Positions 1 to 9,859 of a DNA stretch of 64,000 nucleotides are shown one piece after another; within the stretch, counting starts at the first letter, position 1; every line of letters begins with the position of its first letter. This stretch comes from Phytophthora sp. 'mugwort'. Taxonomy: Eukaryota; Oomycota; Peronosporomycetes; Peronosporales; Peronosporaceae. The position numbers were made by a program, and so were the translations under genes. A model generated the notes under the pieces. That model was not told where the DNA came from and ran no database searches. It saw nothing but the letters and a program-made list of their open reading frames with translations. The stretch lies in assembly GCA_033558025.1 (NCBI GenBank), contig JAUCEF010000006.1, positions 558,001 through 622,000 on the forward strand, given 5' to 3'.

Positions 1-1533
1 AGAACAACGTACAGACAGTACTCCATGCGGAGATTGCTTGTTCGGATCATCTTTGAAAAACTGCCCAGCGGTACAATCTTGAAGCTGAAAATACGGCAAA
101 GCACACAAGAGCGGATTAGTACAATTACAATGAGGCTTACATTTATGCTTTGGGGACGTTGGACGTACTCTGAGAACTCCAGGCCGACCATATTCGCTAA
201 CGTCTGCAGCAGCAACGCACTCTCGCCGAATGCAGCATTGATCTCATTCCACTCCAAGGCTAGCGATGCAGACTGACCCATGCGAAACTGGTTGATGGTG
301 CCAAATGCACCATCATAACCGATAACGAACATGTCCGTGAGGATGTTCAAATGTTTGGCCGACGACACCTTACGCTCCATTGCATCAATTTGCGTCGTAC
401 CAGCGTCCCGAATCTCTTGAAATACGGTTTCTTGCAGTTGCAGCCCGTTAAATTGGCCCCATAGATCTGCTTCTTCGTAAATTATAGCCTTCTCCTCTTC
501 ATTCATCGCTTCCTGCTGCTGAGCAAGGACTTCCCTCTCGCTCTCCATTAACTTTAAGTTCTCCTCCAACGCATTCAACTCATTCTCATACTGCCCATAT
601 CGTAAAAACACACAAACAATGTTAGTGCAACAATATGAAGCAAGCAGACACTACCATTCTCCGTACAAAACGGATCTTGTCGTCAATCTGTTCGATATTT
701 TCGCTGTGAACAGTTGTGCTTGTCATGTTGTGCAGAAAACCCGTGAAGCAACGCTTCTCGTATCGAGCACGCTCGGCTTGCCTGCAAAAAAAGTTAGTGT
801 GTAGCAAAAGATGCGGATTGGATAGCCAAAGATCGCACCCATCGATCATTGTGACCATGCCGTCCATACACTCTGTGCACACTGGCGTCGTTACGGGCAG
901 CCCAGCGCTGCACGCATCTACACGTCAGAAGAATCAACTCCACATCACAATGCACTGCACCTTACAACTCTCACCAATGAGCCTGCTGCGTTGTGAGCAA
1001 CTGGACATGATGACTCAAGTCCGCATAGGTCGGCACGGCCACCATACTATCTTCCATTTCTGGGTTCTCTTCCTCGTTGCTGGCTCGGCCCACATGAGCC
1101 TCAAAATACTTTCCAGCAGCAGTGAAGCTGTCCATCATCCTCTGCTGCTGGCGACGCTGCCGTTGCTGCAGCTTCTGCCTCCGTTGGGCCAGCTGTCGTC
1201 TCTGTTCCTGCTGCTGCTGCTGCTGCAGCGACAAATTGTAGCGTGCACTGGCATACAAGTCATCCCCGAAGGCTCCAGACTCATCCATCTCTGGCGGCGT
1301 CGCGGCGCTCGTTGGTAGCTTCTGTAGCAGCAACATGCTCTGGGACGCACTGGCGGTTGGGAGAAGCACGTATGACTCGCCCAATACTGCTCGAAGCATG
1401 GTAAATAATAGGTACAAAGGAGTTCAGAACAACGAGAACACACACAGCTACGTGATGCACACGGAGAGAAACTACCTGGCGCGCTAAGCAGCTCGCTCTC
1501 GAGCGACCGGCGGCACTGCTGGCACCTTCGCAT
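1..1533 (-). CDS. ATG6: Beclin-1/ATG6 autophagy protein, 3' part beyond the window edge
   Basis: Core subunit of the class III PI3-kinase (VPS34) complex that starts autophagosome formation. Six exons can be joined with consistent phase: 1533-1476, 1386-975, 907-839, 781-655, 590-169 and 84 to the left edge, with introns of 89, 67, 57, 64 and 84 bp. The predicted protein starts MRRCQQCRRSL (the N-terminal Cys pair of the family), then LLSAPVLGESYVLLP, a Gln/Arg-rich stretch, a CTEC motif that opens the coiled coil, a Glu-rich coiled coil, and the BARA domain with FVIGYDGAFGTINQFRMG and LEWNEINAAFGESALLLQTL, as in Beclin. The extreme C-terminus lies outside the window. The gene diverges from a bestrophin gene. 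Family assignment is firm; exact splice sites are inferred from GT/AG consensus and phase. Confidence 0.9.
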
Positions 1534-1682
1534 TGTCTTCTTGACGAATGCGCAAGCCTGTCTTCTGGAATGATTACGCTGTAGCGCAGGTCCTGATTCC
1601 AACGAGCACAATGATTTCGTTCCGCCCTCTAATAAACAGCTCACATTTGATATTTGTACCAAGTCCCCAGATTCCGCTGACC
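1534..1682. promoter_or_regulatory. Short divergent promoter between ATG6 and the bestrophin gene
   Basis: Only 149 bp separate the inferred ATG codons of two divergently transcribed genes, so their promoters must lie here or inside 5' UTRs. No single core element is convincing. A longer in-frame bestrophin start at 1548 would leave only 14 bp and is less likely. Confidence 0.5.
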
Positions 1683-2972
1683 ATGATCTACTACAGCAAC
1701 CGCATCCTGTGGCGTCTGCTGCTGCATGCGCACGGATCGTCCATCGCCTCTGTCTCCACATTTGGCCGTGCGGCGATCGTGGCAGCTCTGTCGGTGGTGC
1801 TGGTCGCTCTGCACCACGAGAAGCCGACGCTGCTGCCCACCGAGTCGCTGGATCAGCTGCTGCTCTCTGCGTCGGCCTTCCTGGCGGTTCTGCTGGGCTT
1901 ACGACTTTTTGCAGCGCTGCGCCAATGGCAGCGAGGTGTGGCGGGCGTCAGCGCCATCGCAGATGCCGCGCGCACGCTTACGGCCACCGCCTGCGCCTTT
2001 GTGCACTTCTCGCGTAAGGGCGTGGCCGACCGCGCGCAGATCCGCAATAAATGCCAGTTCATCCGCGACGTTAAGCGATACATTCTGTTGTATGTGACAC
2101 TGGTGTTCCACGACTGTAACGAAAGCGATGCCCCCCTGGAGTTGCGCGCGCTATTGACACAGAAAGAAGCGGACGAGTTCTCAAGCACGGAGGTACTGAC
2201 GCTGGGTGAGCACACGTGGAACAGGGAGCGTAATGTGGTCGGGTCGGCCAATAAGATGCGTGCAGCTATTGTGGAGCTGTGGCTGCGACGCACGATCAAC
2301 CGTGCGAGGAGGAAAAGCTACGTCACAGTGGAACAGGCCATGGAGCTTAACAAGATCGTGACGACGCTCCCGCAGATGTACACGAGGATCTTCAACCTGT
2401 GCAATGTGCCAATTGCATTTAACTTGGCGCAATGCTTGCACGTGTGTTTTGGTGGCTATTTGTTACTGATGGGAGCAGCGCTGGCTCCGGTGATGAGGTG
2501 GATGACGCCGCTCTACGTGGGCATCGCTGCGGTGCTGCTCTTTGCATTGGACAATGTAGCTTCGTCGATTGAATGTCCTTTTGGAGCTGATGCGAACGAT
2601 GTGGATCTTGAGGCGCGCATCTTGTGTATTCAGGACGAGCTCAAGGTTATCTTACAAGCGCATTTTCACTCGGTTGGGCATGTGGACTCGTTTAAGGAGC
2701 AGGATCGCATGGCGTCGCTCTCATCGCTTTTGTCGGTGGACGTTGAGACTGTCAGTCGGGGTCGTACGCGCCATGAGTCGGTATCTTCGTCATACTCATC
2801 CAACGAGCGTCCATCTCAGTACTCAGCGCCGTCTTCGACGTCTGCCACCGATCGGGCTCTATTACTCGCTATCCAGCCTGATGCGTATGGCACCATTGAA
2901 GAAGCCGATGACGAGTTGGCCAGCCCGCCGGTAATGCACGGGTCGGATGACCACGAGCATATCGCTGTTTAG
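1683..2972 (+). CDS. Bestrophin-family anion channel
   Basis: Membrane protein of 429 aa, single exon. The bestrophin/UPF0187 signature is seen as SIECPFGADANDVDL after the fourth hydrophobic segment. Hydrophobic stretches lie near the start (AAIVAALSVVLVAL), around LLLSASAFLAVLLGLRLF, at CFGGYLLLMGAALAPV and at YVGIAAVLLFALDNV. The C-terminal ~100 residues are Ser/Thr-rich and acidic, probably a cytoplasmic regulatory tail. Bestrophins form pentameric chloride/bicarbonate channels; microbial and plant members sit in plasma or internal membranes. The start at 1683 (MIYYSNRILWRLL) is preferred over the in-frame ATG at 1548 because the family N-terminus begins just before the first membrane segment and the extra 45 residues look like leader sequence. 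Downstream, 2973-3325 is non-coding spacer to a convergent gene. Confidence 0.85.
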   Translation: MIYYSNRILWRLLLHAHGSSIASVSTFGRAAIVAALSVVLVALHHEKPTLLPTESLDQLLLSASAFLAVLLGLRLFAALRQWQRGVAGVSAIADAARTLTATACAFVHFSRKGVADRAQIRNKCQFIRDVKRYILLYVTLVFHDCNESDAPLELRALLTQKEADEFSSTEVLTLGEHTWNRERNVVGSANKMRAAIVELWLRRTINRARRKSYVTVEQAMELNKIVTTLPQMYTRIFNLCNVPIAFNLAQCLHVCFGGYLLLMGAALAPVMRWMTPLYVGIAAVLLFALDNVASSIECPFGADANDVDLEARILCIQDELKVILQAHFHSVGHVDSFKEQDRMASLSSLLSVDVETVSRGRTRHESVSSSYSSNERPSQYSAPSSTSATDRALLLAIQPDAYGTIEEADDELASPPVMHGSDDHEHIAV

Positions 2973-3325
2973 TTTAGTGAAGTTGTACTTACTGTTAAGT
3001 AGGGAAAGTTAGGTATTACCTTGGCTTTAATACAAAAAGCAAGATGAAATAGCTAGACGCACGTGTCATTTAGACTTGACAATCTCTAAATTGCTTATAG
3101 GAAAGGAAATGCAAAGGAGATCCCTAGGCGCTAGCCTCCTCTCCGGACTGCTAACATGATCGCATCACCTGCAACTTGCATTCGCCCACATGCTTGATAA
3201 TAATAAAAACTTGTAGTACGACATCATTTATCCACGTGCTTTGCGGAACAAAGCGTCGTCATCCTCACAGCTGCGAGCCCACGGATCTACATGTTTAGCT
3301 CGCAATGCATTCAACTACTACGCCA
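2973..3325. other. Convergent intergenic spacer
   Basis: AT-moderate spacer between the ends of two convergent genes. I see no open frame, repeat or RNA gene; it should hold both 3' UTRs. Confidence 0.5.
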
Positions 3326-5188
3326 TTAGTTCACAGTCCAACCCGAACTGGTCGTACTACGCGGGTTGACTATAGAGCTCGACGGCTGCTGCTGGTCGTT
3401 GTTGAAATCGTGGTGCTCGTCCAGGTCATCCTCCTCCAAGATGGGCATACTGCGACCTATTTCGTACGTGCCAGATGCAGCCAAGCTGGTGCCAGGGTCC
3501 GACGTGAAGTCACTGAAGTCGCTGCCGCTCTCAGGACCTCGAGTCGGTCGGGTGTCATATTCCCACTCCGTCTCGTCATCATAACCAGACTGGAACGAAA
3601 ACTTGCTCGTATCGGAAGGCCGGGAGCTTGCAACGTCGTCACTTAAATCTGCAAAACTAGCACGATCGTACGGGTTCAGGGAGAATGACTCGCTGCTTTC
3701 CACTGATCCAGCCATCTCACCAGGCTCCGCGCGAATCGTTTTGTCGAATACGCCGCTATCGGCAGCGTTAACCGCAAGGTAACACGGAGCAGCATTGCCA
3801 GTGCTGTAGGCACCGCTCAAATCCAGGCCTTGCAGCTGTGCAGGCGTCTTGTGCCCTTGGAAGTTCGAAGACGCCAAAGTGTAGTCGCTCGAGCGCTCCA
3901 GGACGCTTACAGGCTGACGGAAGGGGATGTCCTTGGTACTCACATTGTTTCGGCGCTTCTTCATGTAGCAGAAGAGCATGCCCGCTAGCAAAATGGCCGC
4001 ACCAATACCAATACCAATGTAAAGAAACAAGTAGCTGCCGCTGCTGCCACCGTCAACGGAAACTGTCACACTCGAGTAGATGGCCATGTCAATACGTTCG
4101 CCATCCACAGTCACCATCGCAACTCGACCGAACATCGTGTACTGGCCTGACTTGTCAAAAGTGTAGTTCGTTGAGTAGCTGACAGCGTCGCTTGTGAGGT
4201 TCATATCGTCGTATGCCGCGATGGCAAAAGTGGACGATTCGTCGCCTGTGTAGGTGGAGCAGTTAGCACCGTCCACATTACGCTGGCAGCCGCTGAAGAC
4301 TGACACGGGCACGACAGAGTAAATGCCGGTACGCGGGTCCCTGATAGCATCCGTGGTCGACACCTCAGCGATAAGCGTCGAGTCGTCAGTCGACGAGTCC
4401 GACATGTCGAGCATCCAGGCGATGGCAATCGTATCACCGACGTATACGTCCGTGGACGAGAGCGACATTGACATCGCACCAGGGCAGAATTCGCCCGTCC
4501 GAATGGTGAGGTCACCCGCGACACTGGGGTCGAACACGGACACATCCTCGGCAGTCCAGCAGTACGTGGTGATGCCGTCCGTGGTAATACTCGTCGGTGA
4601 CGTACCAGCGACATCGCCGATCTGTACAGGGAAAAACGTCACGAAGTCGGCGCGTGAGTTGCCGGCAATGTTGACCACGAGATGCACATAGCCTGTGTAC
4701 TTTCCGTCCTTGGGGATCACGAGCTCCTCAGAGCCAAAGACGGCCACGTTGTCGCTGAAATCGTTCGGGTTGTTGCTTGATGCGTAATACGTCGCGCTAT
4801 CGCTAGCCGTGGAGAAGAGATCGCACGAACGCCAGTCACACAGGACGACATTGGCCACCGCCACGTCGTACGTTGTCGTGTTCATGCTGCCCGAGGACTC
4901 AGCCGACGCGTTCGTGTTGCCGAGTAGATAGTCGGGCACGGGTACGCGCACAATGGGGTTCGGGAACTCGAAATTGGCGTCGGCCGACGACGTGTCCAGT
5001 GTGGCGGTGTAGCGCAGCGGGATGAGCGCGTTCTTCTCCAGCTCGTCGGCGATGTCCACGCGGATCGTTATGGGGCAAGAGCTGCCCTGATCCTGCACCA
5101 ATACGTCGTCCTCCACGGGCTGCTTCTGTAAGTACTTCTCCGAGATGTAATAGCAGTACGTCGTACTACCGTCCATTTTGTACGTCAC
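3326..5188 (-). CDS. Single-pass surface glycoprotein A (repeated YC-W/CP-type domains), 5' end unresolved
   Basis: About 615 aa are visible. Two extracellular repeat units of roughly 200 aa start near STTYCYYISEKY and ITTYCWTAEDV; each is followed by a Cys-Pro strand (SSCPITIRVDI, EFCPGAMSMSL) and is rich in Ser, Thr and Asp. One membrane segment (IGIGIGAAILLAGMLFCYM) is followed by basic residues and a ~190-aa cytoplasmic tail with NPYDRASFADL. It is a paralogue of the gene at 20536-22740. In that gene the matching position is an exon junction in phase 2, and here a clean acceptor (ctaatgcag) sits at the same place (about 5191), so an upstream exon with a signal peptide is expected. None homologous to the paralogue is visible up to 6 kb. 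A phase-matching but unlike exon candidate ends at a GTAAGC donor near 5319. Function unknown. Confidence 0.75.
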   Translation of the reverse strand: MTYKMDGSTTYCYYISEKYLQKQPVEDDVLVQDQGSSCPITIRVDIADELEKNALIPLRYTATLDTSSADANFEFPNPIVRVPVPDYLLGNTNASAESSGSMNTTTYDVAVANVVLCDWRSCDLFSTASDSATYYASSNNPNDFSDNVAVFGSEELVIPKDGKYTGYVHLVVNIAGNSRADFVTFFPVQIGDVAGTSPTSITTDGITTYCWTAEDVSVFDPSVAGDLTIRTGEFCPGAMSMSLSSTDVYVGDTIAIAWMLDMSDSSTDDSTLIAEVSTTDAIRDPRTGIYSVVPVSVFSGCQRNVDGANCSTYTGDESSTFAIAAYDDMNLTSDAVSYSTNYTFDKSGQYTMFGRVAMVTVDGERIDMAIYSSVTVSVDGGSSGSYLFLYIGIGIGAAILLAGMLFCYMKKRRNNVSTKDIPFRQPVSVLERSSDYTLASSNFQGHKTPAQLQGLDLSGAYSTGNAAPCYLAVNAADSGVFDKTIRAEPGEMAGSVESSESFSLNPYDRASFADLSDDVASSRPSDTSKFSFQSGYDDETEWEYDTRPTRGPESGSDFSDFTSDPGTSLAASGTYEIGRSMPILEEDDLDEHHDFNNDQQQPSSSIVNPRSTTSSGWTVN

Positions 5189-5918
5189 CCTGCATTAGCA
5201 GCAGGAGCAGGTTAAACCTAAGAGTCTAAGACCTAAGGACAGTCTTGCTTGTCGACAGACGTACATGGTGGCCGAACGCTAGAGAGCTCGAGGGCTGCTG
5301 GACTGCCTGGAGGCTTACGGGGCGCGAACGAAATGCGACGACAGCGGAACTGGGTAACTGGTGGCCGCCTTGGACTTCGGATGGCGCCCTTCCCGCAGTC
5401 CCCTATATGTGTAAGAGTAAGTGAGATAAGACGTGTGTGCAGACTGAATATCTAGAACGCCAGTTCGCGCTACGGTCATGTGCGTGCCACTCCACCAAAA
5501 CATAGAAGGTAGTCACGTTGTACTGCTTGTTTCCAAGTAAGTGCGAATATTCGTGGTTCCTGGTCAGCATTAAATGCTTCTGCATTGGAGGAGTACTAAG
5601 TACATGTTAGTGCCGCGCCACAGTACCATGGTCATGGCCGATCAAACCATGAGCAGCGATTTCATTTGGATAGAACGTGCTCGTTTGCACCGACGGTTTC
5701 GCCAGTCAAGTCTGCTGGTCAGCGACGCTGACTCAGCGACCGCACTTGAAGAGACAAATGAAGCCATGACACTTCTGCTTCGGTACGGTACTGTAGCCAC
5801 CCAGATGACTATAATACTGGAAGGATTTATCGAAATACTACTAGTATATAATTAAATAGTCTTAAATGCGTTGTTTTACATAGTATCGAATAACTAACGC
5901 AGTTTAGCTGTTTAAGGT
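5189..5918. other. Expected 5' region of glycoprotein A; no convincing exon
   Basis: The stretch should hold the first exon and promoter of glycoprotein A. It contains a possible donor (GTAAGC near 5319) and a second possible donor (GTACGT near 5264, which would split a start codon as AT|G). Nothing resembles the 587-bp first exon of the paralogue. Confidence 0.35.
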
Positions 5919-6277
5919 AGTGTAACGGGTTAGTCATGCTATGTGTCACCATGCAGCAAGTGGTACTTGGTACCACTTGGATTAACTGGATTTCAGTACG
6001 TGGCCACAGGGCCACTCTAAATGCATTTGTCTAGGTTTAACTATGGCAGATAGTTAGAGTCATACATTTACACACAGGCGGCTTTGCCGCAGATAAGCAA
6101 ACAAATAACAGTTCAGTCTTAGCATCAAAGAGAGTATCGTCCTAGGTTTAGGAGTACTGACTCTTTGAGTATCTTTTGGTATAACTACAGTGATCTAAGC
6201 CTCTGCGGAGACATTAGGGGTTAAGAGAACCACAGCTAAGATTCGGAAAGTCATACGTCTTCCTCTGACGCACTACG
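5919..6277 (-). repeat. Possible truncated LTR flanking the gypsy remnant
   Basis: The left boundary reads TGTAACGGG on the plus strand, so the minus strand ends in CCCGTTACA, a terminus often seen in oomycete gypsy LTRs. It lies where the 3' LTR of the minus-strand gypsy element should be. No matching second LTR was recognised on the right, so this is tentative. Confidence 0.3.
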
Positions 6278-7340
6278 CTACGCAGCCCCGCTGCCCCTGC
6301 ACTTGTAGTCAATCCCGCACCTGAGTCTTAGGGCTATTCCTCGGTGAGGATGGAGCATAAGCGGGATATCGCTTGCTCGCATAAACAATTGATAGTATCC
6401 ATCGACCAAGTCGAGGACACTGTACACCGTACATGTTGTTCTGGAGAACGTCCTTCTAGGAATAGGCGTCTGCGCCGGAATGGCTGCCGCGTTGAGCTTG
6501 TTAAAAGCATGAACGATTCGCCACTTGCCATTCGGGTTTCTGACAAAGAACGTAGGCGTTGAGTGTGAGAACTTGCTCTCGCGCACCATGCCTGCCTCGT
6601 GCTTAGCACGGAAAAACGCGTCAATGACGTCACACAGTTCTCGTGGCAAAGCCACTGCCTTGTCACGCAGTATTTGGTTCCAGGAACCAAGTCAATCTCA
6701 TGACGTACACCTCGATCCGGAGGTAGCCTCGTGGGAGGATCTTTCGAGACCACGTCTTATACTCCTTCACTAAAGGGTAGTACGGATCCGAGGGCCCCTT
6801 GAGGATCGAGGATCCTGCCCGCGCATTCAGCGCCTTCTTGGTGTCCTCAAGGACTGCTTTATCCAAAAGCGACGACGAGTTTAACTTATCTTCAGGTCGT
6901 AGAATGACCAATTCGGCTAACTATCACCGCCCTTCAAGGCGTCGCCAAACTCGGCAATGGACATCTCGTCCAGCTCCAACAGAGCGTCCGCAGTGGGCAT
7001 AGTCTCGAGACTGACGTCGCCATCGACTTCCCCAGTCACTCCGTTAACGAGTGTATATAGCTGCTCGCTATCGCCATGAGTCTCTTCACTCGTCATGCTA
7101 GACGCATCAGACGCCCTACGTCTCATGGCTAACGATCAATGTCGTAGCCTTCTCCCCGCTGAAGACTGTTTGTCTCGGAGAGGTCCTAACAGTCAGATCA
7201 GCTGCGTCTACAGGTGCTTGTACCGTGTGCGTCTTACCCGAGACTGGTATGCCTTGACCGACAACCGTTACGGAGCTGCGATGCTGCAGTCTCTACCCCG
7301 TGGATTACGTGCCACGTCACCTTCATCAGTGGGCCCATGG

Positions 7341-7590
7341 CCGGCCACTTTACGCATGGAGTGTAGTGACAACTCGTCGTCGTGACGAGTGTCACGTCGT
7401 GACCAATGTCACCATGACGTCGGTTACCTAGAGGATTACCTGCCGCCCCTAAGGCCCGCGGCCTTGATGCCCCGACATACTGTCGGCCACGCCACGCATG
7501 GCGTGTAACGATTCCCCGTCATCGTGACGAGTGTCGTTGTCGTGACACATGCACCTGTGTCACCCAGCGGGTTACTGCCGCCCCAATCAC
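7341..7590. repeat. Imperfect 141-bp tandem repeat in the protease-RT spacer
   Basis: The segment from GGCCAC...ACGCATGG (7354) through GTGACGAGTGTC to TGCCGCCCC recurs 141 bp later (GCATGGCGTGTAAC at 7495). The period is a multiple of three, so it would keep frame in the polyprotein linker. Confidence 0.6.
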
Positions 7591-9283
7591 AGCCCACGAG
7601 CACTGCTCGGGACTTTTGTCCTCGACACCTTTAGTGTCTACAAGTTCGGATACTCCGATGTCCAGCACGTTGACCGACTCGATCCAGTACCCGCGCCAAA
7701 AGTGCTCCACCAGGCGTAAAGAGCGTTGCTCACAAAGCCTTCGACCTCCAATCAGTCCATGGCCCATGGCGTTCCAGCCATGCCATGCCCAGGATGAGGT
7801 CGTATCTCGAATCCAGGTCCAGTACCAGACAGAGTTCCACGCTATCGAAGTCGAGAACCTTCACGCCCAGGTTCACATGAACCTTGGGCACCGTGACACG
7901 GGTCCTCGTCGCTAGGCGAACAGTGATGATGTCACTCCTGCGCTCCCTAAGCGCCTCGGCGTACTGCTGACTTCCTTCCACCGTGGAGCGTCGAGCGTAG
8001 TTGCCCGACGCTCCGGCATCAATCAAGATGATTCATGTATTCTCAAAGCCCTTCACCGTCGCCTCGACGATGAGCAAGCCCGGCTTGCATACACGTTCCG
8101 TGTTAAAGAGTACGGCTCTCTCCGGGCTGGGCCCTGTTGACCTCCACCTCCATGAGGTTCAACAGAACTCAGTTCTTCTCCAGCAGGGCGCCCCGCGCCT
8201 ACTGAATGTCGCCGTCTCCCGCGATGAGCCGATGGCTTGGCTCGATGCAGAGCAATGGCTCGTAGGAGCTTGACGCAACCTGCGCGACGGGCAGGTTGCG
8301 TTCAAATGGGTGGTGCTTCGGCAGATGAAGCACCGAGGAGCACCAATACGCTGCTCGGCACCATGAAGCTCAGCTTCCTCATCTTCAGCGTAGTTGAGGT
8401 CCATAGGGACCGGTCCGTCGGACGGAGTAGCGTTAGCAACGCCCCAGCCAAGTCGAGACGACTTAAAGTTGAACTCGGCGTTCAACGTCACTCTCACGGC
8501 CTCTTCAAAAGAGGAAGGATGAGTGCGGAAGACTTCCATCCTGCCCTCGCCATTGCGGAGGCCATACATAAGACTGCCACAGTCACTGCCTCTGGCAGAG
8601 GATCGGCTGCAATTCCTGCGATCAGAGTTCGCAACTCCTGGACGAAGTCCACCAAATCCTTCTTACCCTGGAGGGTACTCAGAAAGCCTGACCTCACTCG
8701 GTACGCCTGATTTGGCGGAGTGAACACTTGCGAAAGCTGGGGTTTCAGCTCCTCCCAGCTCGGGAAGGCCGCGTCCACCGACATGCCGCATGTGAGCGCC
8801 CATTCTCGTGCTCGGCCACCGAGCTTCGAGATCGCTAGCGCCACGCGCTGTTGCTCAGTACGGAGCAGGGCCGATCCTATCGCCATTTCGCTCTCACGGA
8901 TCCACAACATGAGGGTTCTCCCCCTCCTTTCCTTTGAAAGTCTTGACGCTAACGATGAGCTGTTTAGGCCGGGAGGCCCCATCCTGCGATGTCGTCGATG
9001 TCGGTGCTGACGCCGATATCCTCTGCTGGAGGTGCTCCAACAGAGCATTCTCGTAGCTTGAGAACGCTTCCAGATGTGCGTTCACCGCGTCCGGTCCTTG
9101 CGAAGCAAGATGCGTTATGCCCTCAGAGCCCAGCGAAGACATAAGCTTTCCAGCGCGTCTTGCTGGCTCTGGGACAGGTTAGAAGGCGGTCAGCACTCCG
9201 AGCGGTATGCTCTGGGAGTGGGTTATGTACTCGTGGTATGGCGTCTGATCGGGTAGGAGTTGAAGCGCGAACCGCGGACGGGA

Positions 9284-9293
9284 ATATATATAC
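9284..9293 (-). promoter_or_regulatory. TATA-like box upstream of gypsy gag
   Basis: The minus strand reads GGTATATATATTCC about 145 bp before the gag start at 9142, a plausible 5' LTR core promoter. The LTR limits themselves cannot be set. Confidence 0.4.
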
Positions 9294-9592
9294 CTTTGAG
9301 GGGAGAATGAGGATTGCCAAAGCATTCTGGACAAATGTATATCCGAAGAAAACGCCATTATACGTAGCGGCACCTTATACCTTGTTTGCGTCGTCGATGA
9401 CGCTTGTCCTTGCATCCTTGGATGATTTTAAGCAACTGGATAAGGCTTCACCACCTTCTTGATTTTGGCATGGAAGCGAGAATACTGAAAACTGATATTG
9501 TAATTCCTTTTTCGCTCACAGTTTGTTGGAGGTTCTGTTTGTTTTAGGCATGATGTCCAATAAACAGGAAATGTCGTGCATTGATACAGATG

Positions 9593-9679
9593 GATCAGAC
9601 TATCGACGCCCAGAGTAGGTTGATCAGCACCGTTGACGCCGACTGCAGTTGATCAGCGCTATTGACGCACGTCCCACCA
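9593..9679. repeat. Three 29-bp tandem units
   Basis: GATCAG starts repeats at 9593, 9622 and 9651, each followed by a ...TTGACGC/ATCGACGC segment. A short diverged minisatellite between two transposon remnants. Confidence 0.55.
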
Positions 9680-9859
9680 ACTTAAAAAAACGCTTTTGGC
9701 TTTTCTATCATGGTCGATTCGGCTCTCTTCTACCCACGTTTGTTTTGGTCTGCCGACAAATGACATCGTGTGAATATTCGCGTAGATCACCTATGCTACG
9801 TGCTCAATCGTTTTGTGAATTTCGGGAAACTAGTGTTTTGCCTGATGATTCGAGTTCAG

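Larger units (their letters stand above)
6278..9300 (-). mobile_element. Degenerate Ty3/gypsy retrotransposon (gag, protease, partial RT)
   Basis: On the minus strand from right to left: a gag-like start at 9142 (MSSLGSEGITHL); a gag core with [17 protein letters not shown] and [20 protein letters not shown] (about 9010-8490); a CCHC zinc knuckle CFICRSTTHLNATC near 8350; an aspartic protease with IDAGASGNYARR (8020) and YDLILGMAWLERH (7790); and a reverse transcriptase start with NGKWRIVHAFNKLNAA and YSVLDLVDGYYQL (about 6640-6390). Frames change several times and stops interrupt the gene. The rest of RT, RNase H and integrase are missing. A TATA-like box lies upstream at 9284-9293. This is a dead 3'-truncated copy. 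Confidence 0.85.

Noticed and set aside
1548..1682. Upstream Met for the bestrophin gene
   Set aside because: Adds 45 residues unlike the family N-terminus and would almost abut the ATG6 start.
1135..1761. 208-aa minus frame over the ATG6 5' end
   Set aside because: It crosses exon 1, intron 1 and exon 2 of ATG6 in mixed frames; only the MRRCQQC segment is real coding.
5176..5190. GTG at 5188 as the start of glycoprotein A
   Set aside because: Nuclear genes rarely start at GTG, and the position coincides with a conserved exon junction; the frame is better read as a second exon.
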